From: CAYJII01 sp964370225
Lineage (GTDB): Bacteria; Bacillota; Clostridia; Oscillospirales; Ruminococcaceae
Direction of reading: 5' to 3'
Assembly (NCBI GenBank): GCA_964370225.1
Contig: CAYJII010000031.1
Span: 1 to 30,358, forward strand
DNA: 30,358 bases
Position numbers and translations under genes: made by a program. This document shows, piece after piece, positions 15,836 through 23,628 of the stretch (position 1 is its first letter; each line of letters starts with the position of its first letter). The notes below the pieces were generated by a model, which made no database searches, was not told where the DNA came from, and worked only from the letters and a program-made list of their open reading frames with translations.

Positions 15836-16993
15836 ATGGAGTTTGTAGCGATCGTACTGGTAATTTTCCTCTTAATTTATTTACAAAATGTAGTTTATAA
15901 AAAATATGGCTTTAAAAATCTTGAATATCATTGCTACTTAAATACAAATCAAGCTGTTGAAGGTGATGAAATCGAAATCATCGAGGAGATAACAAATGGC
16001 AAATGGTTGCCATTAGCTTGGTTTAAAGCAGAAATCACTACATCAAAATATTTGGACTTTGCGGGAGCTCAATCTGTTGTAACTGACCAAAGCAGATTTG
16101 TCCCGAGCTTTTTTATGCTCAAAAGCTATCAAAAAGTCGTCAGACGCTGGAAAGTAACCTGTCTAAAGCGAGGGAATTATAAGATACATAGTGTCACATT
16201 GGTGTCCACTGACCTTCTAGGGAATGTGTCATTGTCACAAGCGGGAGTAACCACAGGAAATTTGTTGGTACTTCCCAAACCTCTCATGGAAGAAGAACTG
16301 ACTACTTCGCCGAGATTTTTTACAGGGGACATCGTTGTAAAGCGAAACCCGATTGAAGATCCGTTTGAGATATCCGGAGTACGTGAATATACGGGAGTAG
16401 AGTCAATGCGAGATGTTAACTGGGCTTCAACTGCAAGAGTGGGTAGGTTAATGGTCTATCAAAAAGACTCAACTTCAAAGCAGAGCATAGCGACGATTTT
16501 AAACCTACAGCCAAAAACTTTTGGGGAAATTCAAGTAGTCGATAAAAACCTGATAGAGATAGCTTTTAAAGTATGTGCTGGAGTATTTGAGCAGACGCTA
16601 AAAACGGGAATGCCTGTGAGATTTTATTGCAATAGTTCAGTAGACAGCGAGCGGGAAACTTTGATAACTAGCGAGCATTGGGGTATGGGACATGTTGAAA
16701 GTCTCATGCAAATATTAGCTCGTTTACCGGTGCAGAATAACGAAGATTTTGCGCTGTTTTTAAAAAATGTGATGTATAAAATTAATGCGACAGATATTTT
16801 TGTCGTCACCTGTTATATTGATGAGGATATGCTAAATTTTGCAAGAGAAATGCAGTGGAAGGGAAGTACAGTAAAGTTTTTATTGTTAGGAAAACACAAT
16901 TTAAACTTTGATGGTGCAAGAGAGTTTGTGATACCGCTGTCACATCTTATTATTGAGCAGGAAAAAGCAGGTGAGCAAAATGAAAACGACTAA
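15836..16993 (+). CDS. DUF58 domain protein
   Basis: The 385-residue protein begins with one membrane helix (about 2-20) and a beta-rich region. It then shows the DUF58 hallmark DPFEISGVREY (175-185) with MRDVNWASTARVGRLMV (191-207). DUF58 proteins have a degenerate von Willebrand-like fold and are standard partners of MoxR ATPases, often in cassettes linked to the envelope or to surface proteins. The ATG has AAGGAG at good spacing, and the gene starts 36 bases after the MoxR stop. Its last 14 bases overlap the next gene, implying coupled translation. The exact role is unknown. Confidence 0.92.
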   Translation: MEFVAIVLVIFLLIYLQNVVYKKYGFKNLEYHCYLNTNQAVEGDEIEIIEEITNGKWLPLAWFKAEITTSKYLDFAGAQSVVTDQSRFVPSFFMLKSYQKVVRRWKVTCLKRGNYKIHSVTLVSTDLLGNVSLSQAGVTTGNLLVLPKPLMEEELTTSPRFFTGDIVVKRNPIEDPFEISGVREYTGVESMRDVNWASTARVGRLMVYQKDSTSKQSIATILNLQPKTFGEIQVVDKNLIEIAFKVCAGVFEQTLKTGMPVRFYCNSSVDSERETLITSEHWGMGHVESLMQILARLPVQNNEDFALFLKNVMYKINATDIFVVTCYIDEDMLNFAREMQWKGSTVKFLLLGKHNLNFDGAREFVIPLSHLIIEQEKAGEQNEND

Positions 16994-18422
16994 AACTAAT
17001 ATTAACACAACCTATATGCTAAAATTTATCATAAAAATGTTGTCAGTTGGTATGAACTCTGCTTGGTTTTTTTGCTTTTTTGTTATAATGTCAACAGTGA
17101 AAGTTGGGACTGACACTACATCCGCAGTACAAAGTGCAAATAGCGATTTAGCGCTCATATTTACATTTCAAACGATAGCATTTTCATATTTGGGGTATCT
17201 GGTAGTATTTTTATGCGACAAATTTACGCGAAAACTTAAGAAGACAATGCTGATTTTAGTCAGCCAAAAAGTGATTGCTGGGATAATTATGATATTAGCA
17301 CTAGTGCCGCTTATATATTTTTATTGGGCGAATGCAAATGTTCTTTTGCATATTTTATTCTTTGTTTGCCATATATTCGCTTATATTATCGGGTACAGAA
17401 ATTATTCGGTAGATTACGAAATGGTACTATACCCTAAGTGGATAACAGTAACCACGGTTGCTCCGATAATTACGATACTATATGTGTGGTTTCTTAGACT
17501 AGAAGTATCATATGTTGCATTTGTATTGATTTATGTGATAGGTATCTCGGTGAATATGATTGCGAGATCTCAAGCAAACATCGATTTTTTGATGAATCGC
17601 AGAAAGCACAATATGCAAAATTTGCCGAAATCCATCAGAAAGTACACGCTTATGCTATGTGGTGGATTTATCATTTTACTATTTGCATCGATACTTTTAC
17701 GTGACATAGCTCTTTGGGGCATGGATATAGTATTTATTGGGTTACGAGAGGCGATAATATTTATAGTGTATATCATGAGTATGCTTTCGCAAGGTGAAGA
17801 GGGTACCACCGAGACTGGCGGTGATCTTGGGGGTGGGGCTAGTTTGCTTCCTAGCGAAGAAAATCCAAATGCAACACTAATTAATGTATTGACTCTGATA
17901 TTTTTTGCGGGAATAGTTTTATTCTTAATTATTAATTACCGACGAGAAATACTGAGTGCAATCAAAAAAATTCTTATGATAATATTTAGTTTCGTGCATA
18001 AGTTTTTTGCATCTACACCTCTTGGTAATAGCAAAATTATTGCTGAATCGGATTATTATTATGATGATGTAAAAACAGTGGATCCGCTGAAAATGTCGAT
18101 AAAAAAAGATAAAAAGACAACAGTTAAAAGTTTAAAACGTGAATATAAGAATTTCATGAAAATGCCAACAAGCGAACTGAAATATCGCTGTGGATATCAG
18201 CTTATTTTAAAGCAGTTTCAAATTAGGGGAGTTAATATTTCAAGAAGTGATACACCTAATCAAATTCTGCAAAAGTGTAAATCAATAATACCTGAAAGCA
18301 AAATGGACGATGTAACAAAATGCTATAACAGGGTGAGATATTCTGATATTATACCTCAAGGTCCTGTATATAAAGAAAGTGAGCTTGAAGATATGATTTT
18401 TGTTATAAATAAACTGATGTAA
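16980..18422 (+). CDS. Membrane protein with DUF4129-like C-terminus
   Basis: The 480-residue product has many hydrophobic segments in its first 250 residues and again around 300-345. A Gly/Glu-rich loop (about 275-300) lies between them and a cytoplasmic-type tail follows. That tail, with EYKNFMKM, DTPNQILQKC and VTKCYNRVRYSD near the end, resembles the DUF4129 domain found at the C-terminus of TgpA-type proteins, which sit after MoxR and DUF58 genes. The transglutaminase-like extracellular domain normally between the helices is absent, with no Cys-His-Asp set visible. I chose the ATG at 16980 because AGGTGAG lies just upstream; the frame is open back to 16953. It probably completes the MoxR-DUF58 cassette as the membrane component. 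Confidence 0.8.
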   Translation: MKTTKTNINTTYMLKFIIKMLSVGMNSAWFFCFFVIMSTVKVGTDTTSAVQSANSDLALIFTFQTIAFSYLGYLVVFLCDKFTRKLKKTMLILVSQKVIAGIIMILALVPLIYFYWANANVLLHILFFVCHIFAYIIGYRNYSVDYEMVLYPKWITVTTVAPIITILYVWFLRLEVSYVAFVLIYVIGISVNMIARSQANIDFLMNRRKHNMQNLPKSIRKYTLMLCGGFIILLFASILLRDIALWGMDIVFIGLREAIIFIVYIMSMLSQGEEGTTETGGDLGGGASLLPSEENPNATLINVLTLIFFAGIVLFLIINYRREILSAIKKILMIIFSFVHKFFASTPLGNSKIIAESDYYYDDVKTVDPLKMSIKKDKKTTVKSLKREYKNFMKMPTSELKYRCGYQLILKQFQIRGVNISRSDTPNQILQKCKSIIPESKMDDVTKCYNRVRYSDIIPQGPVYKESELEDMIFVINKLM

Positions 18423-18454
18423 ATGTGCCTTTTTATGAATAGAAAGAAATTTAT

Positions 18455-19717
18455 ATGAAAAAATTATTTGCTAATTTAAATATAGAAAAAGAACAAGCGA
18501 TGCTATTTTTGTTATGCGTAATCGCATATACATCCACTTATTTAAGCAGAGATACCTTTGCTGCGGTAATGCCTAATATTTTAAGTCAAACGTCGGTAAT
18601 AAAAGCCGAGCTTGGAATAGTCTCCACCGTGTTTTTGATAATATACGGTAGCGGACAATTTATCAGCGGTATCTTAGCAGATAAATTCCCAGCGCAGCTA
18701 CTTGTTACAGTAGGACTTATGACCTCGGGAATAGTAAATTTTTTATTCGGGTTTGCATCCGATGTGACTACTATGACAGTGTTATGGGGAATTAACGGCT
18801 TAGCCTTATCATTATTATGGGCACCTCTGATTAAGGTAATCATCAGCTACATGGACGAAGCTTATAAAAAGAAAGCCTTAATAAACATCTCGATATCAAT
18901 GCCAATCGGGACTCTAACAGCATTTGTTGCCTCTGCGTATTTTGTCAAAGTTTCAAGCTTTAGACTAGCGTTTTATGTTAATGGAATACTCATATTAGCT
19001 GTGGGAATAATCTGGTTTTTATCCACGCGAGTATTGCTAAAAAAACTGACTCGCCACGACGAAGCAATCAGCAAAGCTAAAACTGAAAAAAGCTCAGTGA
19101 ACTTAAGAAAGCTTGTGATGATGTCTGGGCTTGGTATAATTGTGTTCATGGTAATGTGTAATGGTATCATTAGAAACGGTATTTCTATTTGGGTACCAAC
19201 ATATTTAACCGAAAAATTTAATTTAGAAGAATTTATATCAATTTTAACTTCTGCTTTAATCCCGATTATTAATATGGGTGGGATATATTTTGCTGCACAT
19301 ATTAACCGCAAAACTGATAACGAGGCAAAAACATCGGTATTTATGTTCATTTTTGCAGGAGTGTCGTTAGCGATACTGCTATTAATTGGGGATTTTTCGC
19401 CAATCGTTGCGATATTATTTTTAGGAATAGCTACATTTTCGATGCAGGGACTCAATGCAATAATAATGAGCCTTGTTCCAGCACAATTTATGAAATATAA
19501 TCTCTCAGCTACAATTACAGGCTTTTTAAACGGATTTAGCTACCTCACATCCGCTATTGGAACTTATTCAGTCGGGGTGATATCCACAAATTATGGTTGG
19601 GACATGACGATTGTGTCGTGGATACTAGTTGCTGTATTTGGTGTTACTTTAAGTTTCACGTTAATAAAAACTTGGAGAAAGTTTAAACAGAACAATAATA
19701 GTGAAGTGCAACAATAG
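18455..19717 (+). CDS. Major facilitator superfamily transporter, OPA-like
   Basis: The 420-residue protein has about twelve hydrophobic segments in two halves, the normal MFS layout. The first helix and loop contain AYTSTYLSRDTFAAVMPNI, and helix two has FLIIYGSGQFISGILADKF. This pattern resembles the organophosphate:phosphate antiporter group (GlpT/UhpT/UhpC). The substrate cannot be told from sequence; a phosphorylated metabolite is plausible but unproven. It starts 32 bases after the DUF4129-like gene with a weak ribosome site (AGAAAG), so it may be the last gene of the MoxR operon, though its function looks unrelated. Confidence 0.85.
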   Translation: MKKLFANLNIEKEQAMLFLLCVIAYTSTYLSRDTFAAVMPNILSQTSVIKAELGIVSTVFLIIYGSGQFISGILADKFPAQLLVTVGLMTSGIVNFLFGFASDVTTMTVLWGINGLALSLLWAPLIKVIISYMDEAYKKKALINISISMPIGTLTAFVASAYFVKVSSFRLAFYVNGILILAVGIIWFLSTRVLLKKLTRHDEAISKAKTEKSSVNLRKLVMMSGLGIIVFMVMCNGIIRNGISIWVPTYLTEKFNLEEFISILTSALIPIINMGGIYFAAHINRKTDNEAKTSVFMFIFAGVSLAILLLIGDFSPIVAILFLGIATFSMQGLNAIIMSLVPAQFMKYNLSATITGFLNGFSYLTSAIGTYSVGVISTNYGWDMTIVSWILVAVFGVTLSFTLIKTWRKFKQNNNSEVQQ

Positions 19718-19755
19718 TGCTATTTTATGCGAATATTTTGCGCAGTTTCACTCAA

Positions 19756-19783
19756 TTGACAGAGTGGATATTTGTGCTATAAT
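19756..19783 (+). promoter_or_regulatory. Consensus sigma-A promoter of the lipid kinase-MATE operon
   Basis: A perfect TTGACA (19756-19761), a 16-bp spacer and a perfect TATAAT (19778-19783) preceded by TGC are present. It lies 42 bases before the start codon and should be one of the strongest promoters in the window. Confidence 0.9.
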
Positions 19784-19825
19784 TATTATAGACAATAAAC
19801 TAAAACGATACTAAGTGAGAGTAAT

Positions 19826-20752
19826 ATGAGATATGTATTTATAGTTAATCCAAAAACGAATGCTGCAAAAATGCGAAACGAGATTAAGAGTAATTTACAC
19901 CGTATTTTTGAGGGAAAAAAAGTAAGGTATAAAATTATCGAATCAAAATACGTCGGCCATATCACAGAAATTGTTTCAGAAGAAGCAAAAACTGGCGATG
20001 ATATTCGTGTGTATGGTTTTGGCGGAGATGGAACTTTAAACGAAATGGTTAAAGGTGTAGGTGCGCACCAAAATGTCGAAGTGGGAATTTTTCCGCTGGG
20101 CAGTGGCAATGACTATATTAAGTCATACGGTGACATATCGCAGTTTTTGGACTATGATGCTCAGATAAAAGCAAAGAGTGTAAAAGTCGATTTAATCTCT
20201 ACTTTAAATGGTGATGCAATAAATATTTGTTCAGCGGGATTTGACGCTGAGGTAGGTTATCGCATGAAAAATTACAAAAACCTACCATTTGTGAGCGGGC
20301 CTATGAGCTATGACATATCAGTAGCGCGCTCCTTAATTGGCAAGCTCGGCGAAAATTTAAAAGTGACACTTCACAGCGACGGTGAGGTACATACTTTTGA
20401 AGACAGATATCTTTTTGTTCTAGCGGCATCTGGGCAATACTATGGCGGTGGATACAAAAGCGCACCGCAAGCACTGACTGATGATGGATTACTAGACTTT
20501 ATCTTGATAAAAGTCCCACCACTACATAAAATTTTATCGCTAATCGGACTGTTTAAAAGAGGCGAACATTTAGAAAATAAAAAGTTTGATGAGTTTTTGA
20601 CATTTATGCGTGGTACAAAGATAGAAGTTCATGGCGAAAAACCATTTTACTGCACAAGGGACGGTGAATGTGACAAGGTCAATGAGGAAGTATTTTCACT
20701 TAGTGAAAATAAGTTAAAATTTATTCTCCCCTCAAAATTAGAAGAAAACTAA
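19826..20752 (+). CDS. Diacylglycerol/lipid kinase family protein (YegS/BmrU type)
   Basis: The 308-residue protein belongs to the DagK/LCB5 catalytic family. GGDGTLNE (66-73) is the nucleotide-binding signature and PLGSGND (90-96) is the second conserved loop. The C-terminal part has GGGYKSAPQALTDDGLLD (about 211-228), also typical. Family members phosphorylate diacylglycerol or other lipids at the inner membrane face; the actual substrate is not decided by sequence. The ribosome site is GTGAGAGT before the ATG. The MATE exporter gene follows by 38 bases, so the two share the strong promoter upstream. Confidence 0.92.
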   Translation: MRYVFIVNPKTNAAKMRNEIKSNLHRIFEGKKVRYKIIESKYVGHITEIVSEEAKTGDDIRVYGFGGDGTLNEMVKGVGAHQNVEVGIFPLGSGNDYIKSYGDISQFLDYDAQIKAKSVKVDLISTLNGDAINICSAGFDAEVGYRMKNYKNLPFVSGPMSYDISVARSLIGKLGENLKVTLHSDGEVHTFEDRYLFVLAASGQYYGGGYKSAPQALTDDGLLDFILIKVPPLHKILSLIGLFKRGEHLENKKFDEFLTFMRGTKIEVHGEKPFYCTRDGECDKVNEEVFSLSENKLKFILPSKLEEN

Positions 20753-20764
20753 TAAACTGAAAGG

Positions 20765-20780
20765 CGACATAAAATTGTCG
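20765..20780 (+). other. Small hairpin between ribosome site and start of the MATE gene
   Basis: CGACA (20765-20769) pairs with TGTCG (20776-20780) around a six-base loop. It lies directly after AAAGG (20760-20764) and ten bases before the ATG at 20791. Folding would bring that ribosome site close to the start codon. Confidence 0.35.
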
Positions 20781-20790
20781 AATAAAGTTA

Positions 20791-22200
20791 ATGAGTAATT
20801 TAAAGAGAAATCTTGCTAATATGATATACAGAATGCGTAGTCGCAAAAGCAGCTACGAAATTGATATGTGCAATGGACCTCTACTTGGCAAAATGATAAA
20901 ATTTGCGATGCCACTAGCACTTTCTAGTGTAATACAGCTGCTTTTCCATGCTACTGACATAATTGTGGTAGGACAGTATTCTGGTCCTACAGCACTCGCT
21001 GCAGTAGGCTCAACAGCTGCGATAACAAATTTGTTTGTAACAGTTTTTATGGGATTATCTGTCGGGACGAATGTACTGACAGCGAGATATTACGGATCTG
21101 AGCGATATAAAGATTTATCCGAAGTGGTACACACATCAGTGGCAATGAGCTTAATTTTTGGCGTGGTGTTAATAGTGGTGGGACAGTTTGCGTCTACTCC
21201 AATACTTGCGCTAATGGGCACGCCTGAGGATGTAATAGCTCAGTCGTCGCTATACATGCGTATTATATTTGGTGGTATGCCAGCGCTAATGCTGTATAAT
21301 TTTGGAGCAGCAATATTGAGAGCAGTTGGCGACACAAAACGTCCACTTTACTTTTTGACAATATCGGGAATACTTAACGTGCTAATAAACCTATTTTTAG
21401 TAATAGTTGTTGGAATGGGCGTTGAAGGAGTAGCAATAGCTACAATATTCTCACAATATATATCAGCTGCCCTTGTATTATTGTGCTTAGTAAGAAATGA
21501 TGCAGTATATGCTGTTGTAATAAAAGAAGTGCACATACATAAGGAAAAATTAATCGAGATGTTAAAAATCGGATTGCCAGCTGGAATACAGGGCGCGATG
21601 TTTTCGTTTTCCAATGCACTTATCCAGTCTTCGATAAATTCATTTGGTTCGACTGTCATGGCTGGGAGTACAGCTGCGGGGAATTTAGAAGGATTTGTTT
21701 TCGTTGCACTTAATTCTTTCCACCAAACAGCGGTCACTTTTGTTTCGCAAAATATCGGTGGGAAGAAGTATTCGCGTATACCAAAAATAACGGGGCTTTG
21801 TCTTGCTTGTGCTACAGTAGTAGGGGTAGTACTGGGTGTGGGAGCGTTTTTGCTAGGAACACCGCTACTGAGCATATATAATAGCGATCCAGAAGTTATT
21901 GAGGTCGGATTGATTAGACTGGCTTACATAGGAATTTTCTACTTCCTATGCGGACATATGGATGTTATGATTGGAGTTTTGCGTGGAATGGGGTACTCCA
22001 TTTCAACAATGCTCACTTCTTTGATAGGGGTTTGTGGGTTGAGAATTGCGTGGATATATACATTTTTTGCTGCAACAAATAGCCTAGAAGTACTATTTTT
22101 ATCATACCCAATTACATGGACTCTCACTGCTGTAGTTAGCATTCTACATTTCTTATGGGCACTTAAACGGTTACCGAAAGAAGAAACTATTGCCAAGTGA
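20791..22200 (+). CDS. MATE family efflux transporter
   Basis: The 469-residue protein has about twelve membrane segments and the MATE start pattern: GPLLGKMIKFAMPLALSSVI followed by LFHATDIIVVGQYSG. The second half repeats it with LKIGLPAGIQGAMFSFSNAL. Relatives export drugs, dyes or metabolites using proton or sodium gradients; the substrate here is unknown. The first 25 or so residues form a basic cytoplasmic tail. No good Shine-Dalgarno site lies at the normal distance from 20791; the nearest, AAAGG, is 26 bases upstream behind a small hairpin. Internal ATGs at residues 11 and 15 are possible alternative starts. Confidence 0.92.
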   Translation: MSNLKRNLANMIYRMRSRKSSYEIDMCNGPLLGKMIKFAMPLALSSVIQLLFHATDIIVVGQYSGPTALAAVGSTAAITNLFVTVFMGLSVGTNVLTARYYGSERYKDLSEVVHTSVAMSLIFGVVLIVVGQFASTPILALMGTPEDVIAQSSLYMRIIFGGMPALMLYNFGAAILRAVGDTKRPLYFLTISGILNVLINLFLVIVVGMGVEGVAIATIFSQYISAALVLLCLVRNDAVYAVVIKEVHIHKEKLIEMLKIGLPAGIQGAMFSFSNALIQSSINSFGSTVMAGSTAAGNLEGFVFVALNSFHQTAVTFVSQNIGGKKYSRIPKITGLCLACATVVGVVLGVGAFLLGTPLLSIYNSDPEVIEVGLIRLAYIGIFYFLCGHMDVMIGVLRGMGYSISTMLTSLIGVCGLRIAWIYTFFAATNSLEVLFLSYPITWTLTAVVSILHFLWALKRLPKEETIAK

Positions 22201-22224
22201 GGTAGTAATACTTAAATAGCGATA

Positions 22225-22261
22225 AAAACCACAGTCTAAATTAAATTTAGACTGTGGTTTT
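22225..22261. terminator. Bidirectional terminator between MATE and the amidohydrolase
   Basis: An 18-bp perfect inverted repeat (22225-22242 and 22244-22261) contains the GC-bearing core CCACAGTC/GACTGTGG. Ts follow it on the plus strand and, through the As before it, on the minus strand. It serves the two convergent genes. Confidence 0.9.
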
Positions 22262-22266
22262 AAGTT

Positions 22267-23472
22267 TTATTTTATTCGATAAAGTAGTTTTGCATTTTCA
22301 CGCATGATATGCTCAATATAATTTTTTGCACCATTAAAGGTTAAGGTTCTATTTGCTACTAGTTTAGTAAAGACATTCAGTAAAATTTTCTTTGTAGCAA
22401 GTAATGCAGCATAGCTTTCTTCACTAGTTAATGTATTACATCCCCAAGTGAGCTTGTATTTATCTCCAACTTCAATCATTTCGTGCAAAAACCTTTCGCA
22501 AATAGTGCTAGAAGTTAAAGGCATTTGTGATAAATCAACATATACATTTTGATAGGAATGCACAAGCGCAATAAGCTCATTAGCCCAAGGGAAATTACCA
22601 TGTAGGAACACAAATTTTGTGCTAGGGTTTTTTCTTATAGCATCGGATAATTGCAATGCGTTAGTGTTTTGTAAAGAAGAAAAACCACTGTGAATTTGGA
22701 ATGGCATGTTAAGCTCAGATGCAATACTACACAGCTCATAAAAGATATAGTCTTGAAAGTTTAATATATCTTCTTTTGTAGCTGATGGATTTAAAAAAGC
22801 TTTTGCAGCTTCATGCTTTGAAACTTCTCTAATAGCTAAACTGCGAGTATGAGCAAGTCCGGATTTTATTGCGACACACCCACCGTGTTTTTTTGAAGTG
22901 ATACAGCTTTTCATAATCTCAAGGTAATTATCAAATGTAATATCTTTTGGAATTTGGAAAGACAAGTATGCATTGTTAGCGTTATGGTCAAATATGTCAT
23001 AAGAATAGCCGACAAAAAACATATCCACTGTAAAAGAGGGTCTAAAATAGCCCTTATGGCCCTGTGCGTTGCCTGGGTGCCAATATGGGTCAGTGATAAG
23101 ATAATCGTATTTACAGCGTTTTTCAAGTATGTTAATATGATGATTTTCATCTTTATGAGCTTTTTTAATTGACTTATCTAGTTTTTCCCAATTAATTTCA
23201 TCAATGGGGGAGGAGATATCATAAATTTCTCTCAAAGCTTTTTCTAGCCAGTAAAAATATGAATTATGAGCATATTTTTTTAGAAAAGCTCTGCGCTGAA
23301 TTTTGTTTTGTGGTAAATTCATTTCATCAGAATAAAGGTGTGAGTTTTTTAGTATACCAATCAAATCCAAAGTGATATTCTCGACATCGGGCAAATGGTG
23401 TGAGTGAGTGTTAATAATTTGTATCGTATTAATAAAAGTATTTAAATCATCTTTTATACGCTGAACTGTCAA
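22267..23472 (-). CDS. Amidohydrolase-family protein, unusual active site
   Basis: The 401-residue protein looks like a metal-dependent TIM-barrel hydrolase. It has HSH (23-25) after the first strand, IKSG (202-205), IHSGF (260-264) and LHGNFPW (290-296), which supply the usual His and possible Lys ligands. In relatives the final strand carries an Asp, as in WGxD; here the same place reads WGCN, with Asn346. The enzyme may therefore be altered or inactive, or my strand assignment may be off. The substrate is unknown. I set the start at a TTG (23472) because GGAGG lies exactly seven bases upstream; the TTG at 23502 has no ribosome site, and there is no ATG at the N-terminus. It has its own promoter and lies after the glycogen genes. 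Confidence 0.82.
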   Translation of the reverse strand: MTVQRIKDDLNTFINTIQIINTHSHHLPDVENITLDLIGILKNSHLYSDEMNLPQNKIQRRAFLKKYAHNSYFYWLEKALREIYDISSPIDEINWEKLDKSIKKAHKDENHHINILEKRCKYDYLITDPYWHPGNAQGHKGYFRPSFTVDMFFVGYSYDIFDHNANNAYLSFQIPKDITFDNYLEIMKSCITSKKHGGCVAIKSGLAHTRSLAIREVSKHEAAKAFLNPSATKEDILNFQDYIFYELCSIASELNMPFQIHSGFSSLQNTNALQLSDAIRKNPSTKFVFLHGNFPWANELIALVHSYQNVYVDLSQMPLTSSTICERFLHEMIEVGDKYKLTWGCNTLTSEESYAALLATKKILLNVFTKLVANRTLTFNGAKNYIEHIMRENAKLLYRIK

Positions 23473-23519
23473 AATAATGCCTCCAAACAAATGTGTATTC
23501 AAAAAATAAATGTAAACTA

Positions 23520-23549
23520 ATTATACTATATTATGTCGACATTTGTAAA
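23520..23549 (-). promoter_or_regulatory. Promoter of the amidohydrolase gene with palindrome in the spacer
   Basis: On the minus strand there is TTTACA (23544-23549), an 18-bp spacer and TATAAT (23520-23525). The spacer holds the perfect palindrome ATGTCGACAT (23533-23542), a candidate operator. Confidence 0.7.
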
Positions 23550-23585
23550 TGAAAATAATAAAAAAAACAAAAAGTTTACAATAAA

Positions 23586-23612
23586 ACAGCCGACATGTTA
23601 AATGTCGGCTGT
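23586..23612 (-). terminator. Terminator after the GH13 gene
   Basis: ACAGCCGACAT (23586-23596) pairs perfectly with ATGTCGGCTGT (23602-23612) around a five-base loop. On the minus strand it is followed by TTTTATTG. It lies 16 bases beyond the GH13 stop. Confidence 0.88.
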
Positions 23613-23628
23613 AAACAAGTTATTTAAC

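Noticed and set aside
19786..20109. Minus-strand ORF of 107 codons
   Set aside because: It is the shadow of the lipid kinase gene, whose GGDGTLNE motif settles the coding strand.
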